From UBA5336 sp039818165 (GTDB lineage Bacteria > Pseudomonadota > Alphaproteobacteria > Caulobacterales > Hyphomonadaceae): a stretch of 64,000 bases of DNA. Of the stretch, positions 1-10,586 are shown piece by piece. The notes below the pieces were generated by a model. It was not told the origin of the DNA. It saw only the letters and a program-made list of their open reading frames with translations, and did no database searches. Location: positions 1 to 64,000 of the forward strand of contig JBCBUL010000013.1 of assembly GCA_039818165.1 (NCBI GenBank), given 5' to 3'. The position numbers and the translations under genes were made by a program. Position 1 is the stretch's first letter, and the number at the start of each line of letters is the position of its first letter.

Positions 1-74
1 CCAAGATGAGCTTGAAGGATGATATTAGCGCCTTTTGATCTGCACAAACGACGCCGCTGATGAGATAAAACCTG

Positions 75-1217
75 ATGTCAACAAAACAGTATCGCTACAA
101 GGCGTTTATCTCGTACTCCAGTACCAACCGTGCCGAAGCGGAAAGGCTGCAAAAAGCTCTGGAGGCGTACCGTATACCGACAGACATTGAACCCGAGCAG
201 AGTTTTCCAAAACGGATCTCCCCAGTTTTCCGCGACCGTTCAGATGCGTCAGCTAGTCCAAGTCTCGATGACGCAATCCAGACTGCACTTGAGCATTCTG
301 GTTTTCTGATTGTTCTTTGCAGTCCGGAAGCTGCAGCATCTACCTGGGTTAATCGAGAGATTGAGTATTACAGATCCCTTGGAAGGTCAGACCGAATAAT
401 CGCTGTGATAGTCGATGGCGATCCGGTCACTTTTGACGAGTCCAAAGCTCCGAGAGGTGCTTTTCCTCCTGCACTCATCGAGGGCAGTCCATATGGTATG
501 ACTGATAGGGAACCTCTGGCCGCAGACCTTCGCCTTCCAGAGTTTGGAGGCGATGGGGAGCGACTAAGTATTCTAAAAATAGTTTCGGCGATTCTAAGCG
601 TAAGCCTAGTTCAAATTACAAAACGAGATCGGGCCCAGACTATGCGAACTCGTCGGTTTATCAACTTTACGCTTCCAATATTCATTTTTATTTCGGTCCT
701 TTTTGTCGAAATTTTATTGTTATTCCCAACACTTGAAAACTTTATTCAATCTTACTCTTACGAAAAGGCGCGAATAGCCTCAGACATAATTGAAATTGTC
801 GACAAGACCCCTTCAGACTTAATTTCTTCAGAATTTGTCGAGTCGCTTTTGTTCCCTCAAGAAATAGAGAGGCTATCAATCAACAAAGATGGCCTTGAGG
901 AAACGGTTTTACCGCTTGGAGGTCAACGCGCGGCAGATATCAGCGCGACGCTAGATCTTCGAAGCCGAAATAGTTCGGCAGGTATCCTCTCGGCTTTACC
1001 CGCGATGACTTCGGAACCAAATTCCTACGTCCGCATCATAGCCGATCACGATTCACAACCAGATGAGTCAATAGATATGCTCGTATCCGACGCTGTCTTA
1101 TCAAATCAGATATGGACTTTTGTTAGGAACATATTCGTTGTTTCACTGGCAATCTCGACCGCAATGTCATTGGTGCAGTTCTTTGTTCTTCGGTGGGCGT
1201 TTCGTGCCGAAATCTGA
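75..1217 (+). CDS. TIR-domain membrane protein (TIR-TM-loop-TM)
   Basis: 380 residues. Residues 6-120 match a bacterial TIR domain: YKAFISYSS at the start, PVFRDR near 50-55, LIVLCSP at 78-84, and WVNREIEYY at 91-99 with the conserved Glu95 expected in NADase-type TIRs. A hydrophobic helix at 195-217, a roughly 130-residue loop and a second helix at 349-371 place the TIR in the cytoplasm with a probable periplasmic loop. Related proteins often carry WD40 or TPR repeats after the membrane helix; none are visible here. The gene is clearly richer in A+T than its neighbours and uses codons such as AGA, ATA and TTA, which suggests horizontal acquisition. The start is ATG with a weak GAGAT upstream. 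The 74 bases before it could hold the tail of another gene but give no clear signal. The TIR call is firm; the role (signalling or defence) is inferred. Confidence 0.85.
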   Translation: MSTKQYRYKAFISYSSTNRAEAERLQKALEAYRIPTDIEPEQSFPKRISPVFRDRSDASASPSLDDAIQTALEHSGFLIVLCSPEAAASTWVNREIEYYRSLGRSDRIIAVIVDGDPVTFDESKAPRGAFPPALIEGSPYGMTDREPLAADLRLPEFGGDGERLSILKIVSAILSVSLVQITKRDRAQTMRTRRFINFTLPIFIFISVLFVEILLLFPTLENFIQSYSYEKARIASDIIEIVDKTPSDLISSEFVESLLFPQEIERLSINKDGLEETVLPLGGQRAADISATLDLRSRNSSAGILSALPAMTSEPNSYVRIIADHDSQPDESIDMLVSDAVLSNQIWTFVRNIFVVSLAISTAMSLVQFFVLRWAFRAEI

Positions 1218-1244
1218 GGCCAAGGCCACTATACTCAGCCCCAC

Positions 1245-1529
1245 ATGAAAAATTATTTCCCCTCCGCCCTCCTCACCCTCGCCGCGTGCGGAGGTCCCAC
1301 CCCCATGACCGGTGGGCCGTGCACCTATGAGACCAGCATCGTAGAGGCCTCAGCAGTCACGGTGGACACCGATGGCGCGCTGTTTGACAGCGCCGAGGGC
1401 GAGATCTTTGTGGCCGCGGGCGACCTGCCCGCCCTGCCCGCGCCCGGCGAGACCCTGACCCTCCAGGTCGAGCGCATCCTTGAGGGCACCTGCACCCCGG
1501 AAATCGTCACGGTGGTGACGGCGGACTAA
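1245..1529 (+). CDS. Small hypothetical lipoprotein
   Basis: 94 residues starting MKNYFPSALLTLAACGG. The LAAC lipobox with Cys15 predicts lipidation and export to the periplasmic face of a membrane. The rest is a small acidic domain with Cys pairs (CTYE, CTPE) that could form a disulphide. No family is recognised. Base composition returns to the G+C-rich window norm immediately after the TIR gene, so the compositional boundary lies between 1217 and 1245. Several other small exported proteins follow in the same direction. Confidence 0.6.
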   Translation: MKNYFPSALLTLAACGGPTPMTGGPCTYETSIVEASAVTVDTDGALFDSAEGEIFVAAGDLPALPAPGETLTLQVERILEGTCTPEIVTVVTAD

Positions 1530-1645
1530 ACCCCAGCCCCCGCGTGGCGGACGGAGGGTCAAGGTATCTGGACGATTGGCGCGCGTCTGCCCTCCATATG
1601 AAGGCCTTTTAACGCTGACCCGACGGCCCGGATCGGCTATACTCA

Positions 1646-1667
1646 CCCCGTCTGAAACAGGACGGGG
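1646..1667 (+). promoter_or_regulatory. Hairpin enclosing the Shine-Dalgarno of the next gene
   Basis: Perfect 7-bp inverted repeat CCCCGTC (1646-1652) / GACGGGG (1661-1667) with an 8-base loop. It ends 8 bases before the ATG at 1676. The GGGG that would serve as ribosome binding site lies in the right arm, so folding would hide it. There is no T-run, which argues against a simple terminator. A similar arrangement occurs at 13213-13238. Confidence 0.5.
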
Positions 1668-1675
1668 ACACTGCC

Positions 1676-2110
1676 ATGCCACTCAACACGCTTGCCCGCC
1701 GCGCGGCGCCGGTTGCCCTTGCCGCCACCCTCGCCGCGGCGCCCGCCATCGCCCAGGAGCAGACCGGCGTGATGACCGCCACCTGCAACATCCAGGGCAC
1801 CGCATCGCCCATGCAGATCCAGTGGACCCGGTATCGCGACGCCGTCGTCTGGCAAGACCGCCACGGCCTGAACAGCCAGACCACGGACATGCAGCAATAT
1901 GGCCCCACCTATTGGGAAGGCATGATCAATACGCCCTATGGCCAGTATCGCCTCACGGGCCAGCTCCAATTCATCGAGGCCTGGAAGGTCGGCGGCGTTT
2001 ACAGCGATATGATTACACTGGAAGTCACCCAGACCGGCCCGCAAAGCTTCACCATGCGCGATTTCTACAATGACGGGCCGGCATTCCCTTGCCAGGTCAC
2101 CGGGCCGTAG
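1676..2110 (+). CDS. Hypothetical exported protein
   Basis: 144 residues. The N-terminus (MPLNTLARRAAPVALAA) followed by an Ala-rich stretch ending AIAQ is a signal peptide with probable cleavage after about residue 23. The mature part is about 120 residues, rich in Tyr and Trp, with Cys residues near each end (TCNIQG, FPCQVT) that could form a disulphide. No family is recognised. The start is chosen because the signal peptide begins there. The ribosome binding site is unusual, lying inside the hairpin just upstream. A periplasmic location is inferred. Confidence 0.6.
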   Translation: MPLNTLARRAAPVALAATLAAAPAIAQEQTGVMTATCNIQGTASPMQIQWTRYRDAVVWQDRHGLNSQTTDMQQYGPTYWEGMINTPYGQYRLTGQLQFIEAWKVGGVYSDMITLEVTQTGPQSFTMRDFYNDGPAFPCQVTGP

Positions 2111-2124
2111 CGCAAAATCTGCCG

Positions 2125-2517
2125 ATGCTGCGCCAGTCATCTCCCGCCTTCGCCGCGCTCTGCGCCCTTGCCCTTGCCGCCTGTGGCGCGCCGGACGATG
2201 GCGCGTTTGGCGGCGGTGAGGATGCGCCGCCCTTCCCGCGGATCAATGCTGAAAACCCCAGCCGCGCAGACCTGATCGCCGTCTGCCTGCACGACCAGTC
2301 CCTCTACAGCGAGGCCGCTTGCGCCTGCGCGGCGGACAAGGCGCTGGCCGAGTACTCGCTGAAGGTGCGCCAGTTGCTGGTGATGGACAATAACCTCGAG
2401 CCGACGCCGGAGGAACTCGCGAAGATCGGCTCCCTGACCGATGAAGAGCGCGGTCACTTCACCGGCCACGGCTTCGATGTCATGCGCGCCTGCGCCGGGC
2501 GGCTTGTTCCAGGGTGA
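2125..2517 (+). CDS. Hypothetical lipoprotein
   Basis: 130 residues from the ATG at 2125. An upstream in-frame ATG at 2089 would bury the signal peptide, so it is rejected. The start MLRQSSPAFAALCALALAAC has a lipobox ending at Cys20. The mature protein has a linker followed by a helical domain with CLHDQS, ACACAAD and MRACAG, that is four or more cysteines that may pair in the periplasm. No family is recognised. It begins 15 bases after the preceding exported-protein gene ends, so the two may be cotranscribed. Confidence 0.6.
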   Translation: MLRQSSPAFAALCALALAACGAPDDGAFGGGEDAPPFPRINAENPSRADLIAVCLHDQSLYSEAACACAADKALAEYSLKVRQLLVMDNNLEPTPEELAKIGSLTDEERGHFTGHGFDVMRACAGRLVPG

Positions 2518-2576
2518 GTTGGGGGTAAGGCGTCCATTTATCCGACCGGGGTCATGGCGGGTTTAGTCTTCCGGCG

Positions 2577-3170
2577 ATGGAAGCGCTGCGCGATCCCTTC
2601 TCCCGGGTCCACCCGTTTTTCTGGCCGGTCCTGTGGCTGAGCCTGCGCGCATTTGTGCGCTGGACCCGGCGCATGATGGACGAGGGCCACGCCTTTGCGG
2701 GGCTGCACATCGAGATCACTTGGTATGGCTGGATCCATGTCGAGGCGGTCGATCTGTCTGACGCTGGGAAAGATTTTCGGCGTCACATGATGGGCGTTGT
2801 CCGCGAGGAGGGCTGGCGCGCGCTGGACCGCGCCGCGGTGCGGGTGGAGGCCTTGTTCGCCGGAAGGGGCATGGATGGCGAAGCCCGATATGCACCCTCC
2901 ACTCCGACCTCAAACACCGACGGTGCATGTCGCTTCGCTCCTTACACCCTACAAGACACCGAGCACCCAGGCACCGATCCGCCCGGTGCCCCAGCCCCTC
3001 TCCCGCATTCCGGGCGAGGGGCCGAGCCGTCACTGAAAGTTACCCCCAAAAGTCCCGCTTCGCGCGGGCGCGGGTGCTGGCTGAAGAAGCCGTTCATGGG
3101 CCGGCTTGCTCACCGATTACGCCTGTTGTTAGAGTCAATCTTGAACAAACCGCCTGGGATTTTTCCATGA
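2577..3170 (+). CDS. Hypothetical protein of HPFFWPV type, tail probably spurious
   Basis: The open frame is 197 codons. The first about 100 residues resemble the protein encoded at 48537-48977: both have VHPFFWPV near the N-terminus, a helix rich in Phe, Trp and Arg, and a TW(Y/W)G(W/A)I segment. They are therefore paralogues of an unnamed small, possibly membrane-associated family. After about residue 105 the sequence turns into Pro-, Ser- and Gly-rich low complexity that coincides with three DNA hairpins (2970-3068). The C-terminal half is probably read through an intergenic repeat. Either the true gene was longer and was disrupted, or the stop is fortuitous. Function unknown. Confidence 0.5.
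   Translation: MEALRDPFSRVHPFFWPVLWLSLRAFVRWTRRMMDEGHAFAGLHIEITWYGWIHVEAVDLSDAGKDFRRHMMGVVREEGWRALDRAAVRVEALFAGRGMDGEARYAPSTPTSNTDGACRFAPYTLQDTEHPGTDPPGAPAPLPHSGRGAEPSLKVTPKSPASRGRGCWLKKPFMGRLAHRLRLLLESILNKPPGIFP
2970..3068. repeat. Cluster of three palindromic stem-loops
   Basis: Three adjacent inverted repeats. The first is GGCACCG/CGGTGCC (2970-2990, perfect 7 bp). The second is GCCCCTC.CCCG/CGGG.GAGGGGC (2994-3022, 11 pairs with one mismatch, loop CATTC). The third is CCCGC/GCGGG (3054-3068, perfect 5 bp). They look like an intergenic palindromic repeat unit rather than protein-coding sequence, although an open frame runs through. Copies elsewhere in the genome cannot be checked from this window. 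Confidence 0.45.
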
Positions 3171-3220
3171 CCAAACCATCTCTCACATCCGGAACCAGCT
3201 GCGCGAGGATCGGCTAGTCC

Positions 3221-3631
3221 GTGGCCCCGTTCCACCTTGCCTTCCCGGTCCATGATCTTGCGGCGGCCCGCGCATTCTATGGCGGCGTACTTGGATGCGC
3301 GGAGGGCCGCAGCAGTGACCAGTGGATCGATTTTGATTTCCATGGCCACCAGATCGTCGCGCATCTGGCGCCGGGCGAATGCGCACTGCCGTCCACTTCG
3401 CGGGTCGATAAATGCGATGTGCCGGTGCGCCACTTCGGCCTGGTGCTCGATATGGAGACGTGGAGAGACCTCTCAGCGCGCCTGATGGGCGAGGTTGAGT
3501 TCATCATTCCGCCGCAGATTCGTTTCGAAGGGGAGCCCGGTGAGCAGGCCACCATGTTTTTCTCCGATCCGAGCGGGAATGCCATTGAAATGAAGGCGTT
3601 TGCCGACCGGGGTCAGCTCTTCGCGAAATGA
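3221..3631 (+). CDS. VOC-family (glyoxalase/bleomycin-resistance-like) protein
   Basis: 136 residues from a GTG at 3221, preceded by GAGGA at about 11 bases. The pattern FHLAFPVHDLAAARAFYGGVLG at the N-terminus and FFSDPSGNAIEMKAF at the C-terminus is typical of one vicinal-oxygen-chelate unit. His at position 5 and Glu in NAIEMK are likely metal ligands. The length fits a single-domain VOC enzyme, many of which act as dimers on unknown small molecules. The substrate cannot be assigned. It converges on the leftward membrane gene at 3632 with no gap. Confidence 0.8.
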   Translation: MAPFHLAFPVHDLAAARAFYGGVLGCAEGRSSDQWIDFDFHGHQIVAHLAPGECALPSTSRVDKCDVPVRHFGLVLDMETWRDLSARLMGEVEFIIPPQIRFEGEPGEQATMFFSDPSGNAIEMKAFADRGQLFAK

Positions 3632-4162
3632 TCAGAAGGTTGGCTGCTTCAGCGCCCGGTCTTGCCCCTGGATGATTTCCGGTCCGCCGGCGGCGCGAAC
3701 GGCGGCCTCGAAATCCTCAGGTGTGCCACTATACTGGCCCATCTGAACAGACAGGGGCGGCAGGCCGATTTTCTGGTTCATGGCCGCGCCGAGGATCAAG
3801 GCGCGCTCGTCGAAAATGGGATGCTGTCCCTCGGCTTCGACAAGCTCAAAAAGCGTGTCTGATCCGTTCCAGGTGAAGCGCTCAATCCGACCGATCGCGT
3901 CCCAGGGTAGGATGACGCCAAGACGTTTCAGATACAGACCCTCCGGCCCGATCCGCAGCATGACGGGCCGAAACACCAGTCGGTAGGCCAGGATGAGCGA
4001 CCCGAAAACGAGCAAGCCGGTAAACACCATCAATGCCCCGGAAATCAGGGCATTGTCCCAGGACAACCAGGTTAACCCGCCGCAGGCGATGCTGGCGCAG
4101 AGCATGAGCGCGAACGGTTTGAGCGTTTTTGAAACGGAGGCGGTGAATTCGCGGGTCGACAT
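3632..4162 (-). CDS. Membrane protein of STM3941 type
   Basis: 176 residues from the ATG at 4162, chosen because GGTGGGG sits just upstream; an ATG at 4204 has no such site. Two adjacent hydrophobic helices (FALMLCASIACGGLTWLSW and ALMVFTGLLVFGSLILAY) are followed by a soluble domain starting PVMLRIGPEGLYLKRLGVILPWDAIGRIE. This 'two helices then PH-like domain' layout is common in small inner-membrane proteins of the STM3941 family. The function is not known. Confidence 0.6.
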   Translation of the reverse strand: MSTREFTASVSKTLKPFALMLCASIACGGLTWLSWDNALISGALMVFTGLLVFGSLILAYRLVFRPVMLRIGPEGLYLKRLGVILPWDAIGRIERFTWNGSDTLFELVEAEGQHPIFDERALILGAAMNQKIGLPPLSVQMGQYSGTPEDFEAAVRAAGGPEIIQGQDRALKQPTF

Positions 4163-4273
4163 GGCCCCACCAGCTAGCGCGGCGGCAATATCTTGTCGAT
4201 GCATGAACGGGGTCGGTCAAATTGCGAGCAAGCGTTCATCGGGCAGCAAGGCGGGCTGGGTTAACCGTAATCC

Positions 4274-4909
4274 ATGTCTCGCCAACTGCTTGCCCTCATG
4301 GTTGCTTTGTTCGCCGTGGCCTTCACGGTGGCGGCGCTGGCGGTTATGCGCTGGCCGACCATACTGATGGTGATGAGCCTTGCCGTGGAAGACGGGCTCG
4401 GCCCGGCGCTGGACGGTGTGGACTGGCGCGCGCTCGGCCTGATGTATGGCGTGCCATACCTGTTTTCAGGCTGCTTTCTTTACGTTTCCGCCCAGTTGAT
4501 CAGCCAGCGGCGGCATGGGGCATTCACGACGTACATGATCGGCTGCGCGCTCGGCTTTCCCTGTGCATTCATGGTGGATTTCGAGCCCGGCTGGTGGCGC
4601 GATCCGTCCAGCGCGGAAGGCGCAGTGGCCGGGGCTGGCCTAATCGCGCTGCTCATGGCGCTGGCGGTCTGGGAACTGCGCAAGGGCAAGCCGGTGAAGG
4701 CCGCCGCGCCGGAAGAGACCGAGGAGATGGTCACGCTGCCCGCATCCTTCGTCGCCGCGCTGGGCGCCCAGCCTGCCGTTGCCGCGGCTCCGGCACCAGC
4801 GTCGAAACCCACCCGCGTCCGCTCCGCCGCCGTGATGAACCAACGCGCCCACTTCGCCCGTGAAGGCCGCAAGATGCTGGAACGCCAAGCCGCCCGCCGG
4901 GGGCGTTAG
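4274..4909 (+). CDS. Hypothetical membrane protein
   Basis: 211 residues. Four hydrophobic segments are visible: 4-27, 56-78, 84-102 and 114-134. A charged, Ala/Pro-rich cytoplasmic tail follows (residues 140-211), ending in basic residues KMLERQAARRGR. The tail resembles a disordered linker with a terminal basic helix. No family is recognised. A second open frame covering most of the same bases lacks hydrophobic structure and is taken as a shadow. The 3' end overlaps the end of the convergent gene by 4 bases. Confidence 0.55.
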   Translation: MSRQLLALMVALFAVAFTVAALAVMRWPTILMVMSLAVEDGLGPALDGVDWRALGLMYGVPYLFSGCFLYVSAQLISQRRHGAFTTYMIGCALGFPCAFMVDFEPGWWRDPSSAEGAVAGAGLIALLMALAVWELRKGKPVKAAAPEETEEMVTLPASFVAALGAQPAVAAAPAPASKPTRVRSAAVMNQRAHFAREGRKMLERQAARRGR

Positions 4910-5409
4910 GTGTGAGTTTCGAGACGGCTTCTCGCTTCCGTTAAAAAGTAATCGCTGCCCCTCATCATCTCGTAGACGACAAATCGCCTGCCATCGGCAA
5001 GCTGGATTGACCACCATTGGGCCAGCCAATTGTAGTTGACTTTGTTCAGCTCGTGCCATTCTGCATTAACTGAGCGGCCAAACGCCCTTCGCACGGAAAA
5101 GCCTCGCTCATTCCACTCAATCCGACGTTGTAGCGTGTCAATCGAACAATAGATGCAGCCGATCAGAAACAAGATCAGGAACACCTTGAGCCACAGCGCA
5201 TCATCTTTTCCGTCGGCGGGATCGTTAATCAAGACCCCATAGTAGAACAGTATTCCTGCGAACAAGGTCCCGACTAGAAAAATGGCAATGGGGATCGGAC
5301 CCCACACTACCAGCCCTCGTTCTCCAGACCGGTTTTCCAGCCATATCAACAGGGGCACGCCTATGCCTGCGGCTAGGAATGGGAGCCAAATCGATGTGTT
5401 CTCGAACAC
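4906..5409 (-). CDS. Hypothetical membrane protein, last gene after metH
   Basis: 167 residues from a GTG at 5409, with AGGG 5 to 8 bases upstream. Three hydrophobic segments (about 8-22, 34-60 and 74-90) are followed by a soluble region RRIEWNERGFSVRRAFGRSVNAEWHEL, which resembles a small PH-like domain as in the gene at 3632. It starts 6 bases after the stop of the metH C-terminal half, so it may be the last gene of the methionine operon. Nothing in it suggests a role in methionine metabolism. The A+T content is slightly higher than in metH. Confidence 0.55.
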   Translation of the reverse strand: MFENTSIWLPFLAAGIGVPLLIWLENRSGERGLVVWGPIPIAIFLVGTLFAGILFYYGVLINDPADGKDDALWLKVFLILFLIGCIYCSIDTLQRRIEWNERGFSVRRAFGRSVNAEWHELNKVNYNWLAQWWSIQLADGRRFVVYEMMRGSDYFLTEARSRLETHT

Positions 5410-5415
5410 CTGGCC

Positions 5416-8052
<2,637 letters not shown>

Positions 8053-8064
8053 TTTGGATTCCGC

Positions 8065-8619
8065 CTAATGCGTCCGCACGCCGGGCAGGCCATCGATACT
8101 GGCGGCGTTCTTGGTGCGGTATTTATCCGCCCATTCATCGGCGGTGACTTTGGGGTTGTTCGCATAGCGTTTGAGCCGGTCCCGGTCGCCCTGAAACGCG
8201 TAGAGAGGCACGCCCCAGCCGCAGCTGTCGGCGATCCGATCGATCTTGATGGTGAAGATCGCGCGCGCCTTGTCGAAGTCTGGAAACAGGGCCAGCAGGT
8301 CACTAAAGCCCGGCTCATCCCATTGGGTCGCGGTTGCATTGCCGTAGAGGCGCAGAATGACGGGCGCGCCTTCGAACGCGCAGAACATGATGGTAATGCG
8401 GCCATTCTCGGCAGTGTGCGCCTGAGTCTCGATGCCCGAGCCGCCGGTGTCGAGATAGGCCACCGTCAGCGGGTCGATCACGCGGAAGGCATCATAGCCC
8501 TTGGGGCTGACATTCACATGCGCCTCGGCAGAGAGCGGCGCGGTCGCCACAAAGAACATCTTTTGCGCTTCGATAAAGGCGGTAAGGCGGTCATCAAGCT
8601 GATCGTAAGTTTTGCCCAT
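8065..8619 (-). CDS. Pyridoxamine 5'-phosphate oxidase-like (flavin split-barrel) protein
   Basis: 184 residues. FFVATAPLSAEAHVNVSPKGYDAFRVIDPLTVAYLD is characteristic of the PNPOx-like split barrel that binds FMN or related cofactors. Members include many uncharacterised FMN reductase/oxidase proteins; this one lacks features that would make it true PdxH. It lies between the two halves of metH with gaps of 12 bases on each side, so it is translated from the same message. A role as an electron donor for MetH reactivation is possible but only inferred from position. Confidence 0.8.
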   Translation of the reverse strand: MGKTYDQLDDRLTAFIEAQKMFFVATAPLSAEAHVNVSPKGYDAFRVIDPLTVAYLDTGGSGIETQAHTAENGRITIMFCAFEGAPVILRLYGNATATQWDEPGFSDLLALFPDFDKARAIFTIKIDRIADSCGWGVPLYAFQGDRDRLKRYANNPKVTADEWADKYRTKNAASIDGLPGVRTH

Positions 8620-8630
8620 GGATCGTCTCC

Positions 8631-9656
8631 TCAGCTCGCCAATTCAAACGGCTCAAGGCCGGAGAGGCGCATGGCTGAGCCAGCCTTGGCCGACTTTCGT
8701 GGCGCTTTTCCGTCCGCGGCTGCGGCAATCGCCTTGATATGGGCTGGTGTGGTGCCGCAGCAGCCGCCGAGGATATTGACGAGGCCGCTAGCTGCCCATT
8801 CGCCGAGCATGGCGGAGGTTTGCTCCGGCGTCTCGTCATATTCACCAAAGGCATTCGGCAGGCCGGCATTGGGATAGGCGATGACGCGCGTGTCGGCGAT
8901 TTTGGAGATGGCGGCGATGTGCGGGCGCATGGCTTCGGCACCCAGCGCGCAATTCAGGCCCACGGCCCAGGGCTTGGCGTGGCGCACCGAATACCAGAAC
9001 GCTTCGGCGGTCTGGCCCGAGAGCGTGCGCCCCGAAGCGTCGGTGATCGTGCCGGAAATAATGATCGGAAGGCCCAGATCTGCATCCAGAATGGCCTTGA
9101 TCGCGGCTTTCGCATTGAGCGTATCGAAAACGGTTTCGATCAGCAGGGCATCAACATGGGGCGCCATGGCACGGGCCTGGGCCTCATAGGCTACGCGCAC
9201 CTCTTCGAATGTGACTTCTCGGAAGCCGGGATCGTTGACGTCCGGGCTCAGTGACAAGGTCTTGTTTGTGGGCCCGATTGCGCCAAGCACCGCCACGGGA
9301 CGTGTGGCCATATCCGCCGCCTCGCGGGCCAGTCGCGCGCCTTCGGCTGCGATCTCCTCGGCGAGCGCCTCCATGCCGTAGTCGGCCATGGCGATGGACG
9401 TGGCGCTGAACGTATTCGTCTCGATCAGATCGGCGCCCGCCTCAATGTACCGCCCATGGATCTCTTTGATGGCATCGGGCGCGGTCAGGTTCAAAAGGTC
9501 ATTATTGCCCTTGAGGGGTTTTTCCCAATCGGCAAACCGGTCACCGCGGAAGGCATTTTCGTCGAAGCCGAAGCCCTGGATCTGTGTTCCCATGGCGCCA
9601 TCGAGGATCAGAATGCGGTCTTCGGCGATGGCCGAGAGTTGCTCGAGCGTGCTCAT
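8631..9656 (-). CDS. metH: Methionine synthase, homocysteine-binding (N-terminal) half
   Basis: 341 residues forming the TIM-barrel homocysteine S-methyltransferase module. The start ILILDGAMGTQIQ is typical. The three zinc-binding cysteines are present at C236 (GLNCALG) and C299-C300 (LGGCCGTTP). It supplies the homocysteine site for the cobalamin half at 5416-8052. It begins 3 bases after the metF stop, which indicates a single transcript in the order regulator, metF, metH-N, PPOX protein, metH-C. Confidence 0.96.
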   Translation of the reverse strand: MSTLEQLSAIAEDRILILDGAMGTQIQGFGFDENAFRGDRFADWEKPLKGNNDLLNLTAPDAIKEIHGRYIEAGADLIETNTFSATSIAMADYGMEALAEEIAAEGARLAREAADMATRPVAVLGAIGPTNKTLSLSPDVNDPGFREVTFEEVRVAYEAQARAMAPHVDALLIETVFDTLNAKAAIKAILDADLGLPIIISGTITDASGRTLSGQTAEAFWYSVRHAKPWAVGLNCALGAEAMRPHIAAISKIADTRVIAYPNAGLPNAFGEYDETPEQTSAMLGEWAASGLVNILGGCCGTTPAHIKAIAAAADGKAPRKSAKAGSAMRLSGLEPFELAS

Positions 9657-9659
9657 GAT

Positions 9660-10586
9660 CTAAGCGGCCTCACGTTTCGCGTCGGCGGGCTTTAGGCCAA
9701 GCAGATGACAGGTTGAGAGCGCCAGCTGCGCCCGGTTCAGCGTGTAGAAGTGGAAAGTGTCCACGTCCTGTTCGGCCAGGCAGTGACAGAGTTCAGCTGC
9801 CACATTCGCCGTGATCAGGTCCCGTGTGTCTTCTTCGGTATCGAGTCCTTCATACAGCGCACAAAGCCAGTCCGGCAGGCTCGCCTGACACAGCTTTGCG
9901 ATACGCGTCAGCGCTTTGAAATTCGGTTGAAGCATGATGCCCGGAACGATTGGAAGGGTGATCCCGGCATCGGCGACGCGGTCCCGGAACCGGAAAAAGG
10001 TGTCCGGATCAAAAAAGAACTGCGTGATTGCGCGGTCTGCCCCCGCATCCTGTTTGGCTTTCAGGATATCCAGGTCGCCATCCCAGCCGGTACTCTCCGG
10101 ATGCTGTTCGGGATAGCAGGCCACGGATACTTCAAAACACTTGCCCAATTCGGGGCGATGGGCGCGCAAGCCGCGGACGAGCTCAACCGAGCTTTCATAG
10201 CCGCCGGGATGGGGCTTGAACGGCTCGCCCATGCCGTCGGAACTGTCGCCACGCAGAGCGACGATGTGCTGAACGCCCGCCTGCCAGTAATCCTCTGCCA
10301 CCTCATGGACTTCATCCCTGGTCGCATCGACACAGGTCAAATGCGCCGCCGGCGTAAGGCTTGTCTCCTGGGACAGGCGCCGGACCGTCTCATGGGTGCG
10401 TTCGCGGGTTGAGCCGCCGGCGCCATAGGTCACCGATACAAATTTTGGGGACATCGGTTCCAGTCGCCGCACGCATTCCCAGAGGCGCTCAGACATCGCT
10501 TCATTCTTTGGCGGGAAGAACTCGAACGATACGGTGGGCGCTGCGGCGCGCTGCCGTTTCGCGATGGAGAGAGTTGTCGGGGTCAT
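9660..10586 (-). CDS. metF: 5,10-methylenetetrahydrofolate reductase
   Basis: 308 residues from the ATG at 10586, whose ATGA overlaps the stop of the regulator gene; longer in-frame starts run into that gene. Family motifs are SFEFFPPKNEAM near the N-terminus (with the catalytic Glu), SVTYGAGGSTRERTHE, TPAAHLTCV, and DAGADRAITQFFFD for flavin and folate binding. It reduces methylene-THF to methyl-THF, the methyl donor used by the MetH encoded next. The length is normal for bacterial MetF. Confidence 0.96.
   Translation of the reverse strand: MTPTTLSIAKRQRAAAPTVSFEFFPPKNEAMSERLWECVRRLEPMSPKFVSVTYGAGGSTRERTHETVRRLSQETSLTPAAHLTCVDATRDEVHEVAEDYWQAGVQHIVALRGDSSDGMGEPFKPHPGGYESSVELVRGLRAHRPELGKCFEVSVACYPEQHPESTGWDGDLDILKAKQDAGADRAITQFFFDPDTFFRFRDRVADAGITLPIVPGIMLQPNFKALTRIAKLCQASLPDWLCALYEGLDTEEDTRDLITANVAAELCHCLAEQDVDTFHFYTLNRAQLALSTCHLLGLKPADAKREAA

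Noticed and set aside
4222..4863. Alternative 213-codon frame overlapping the membrane gene at 4274
   Set aside because: It is Arg/Gly/Ala-rich without structure, while the frame from 4274 has clear membrane helices.
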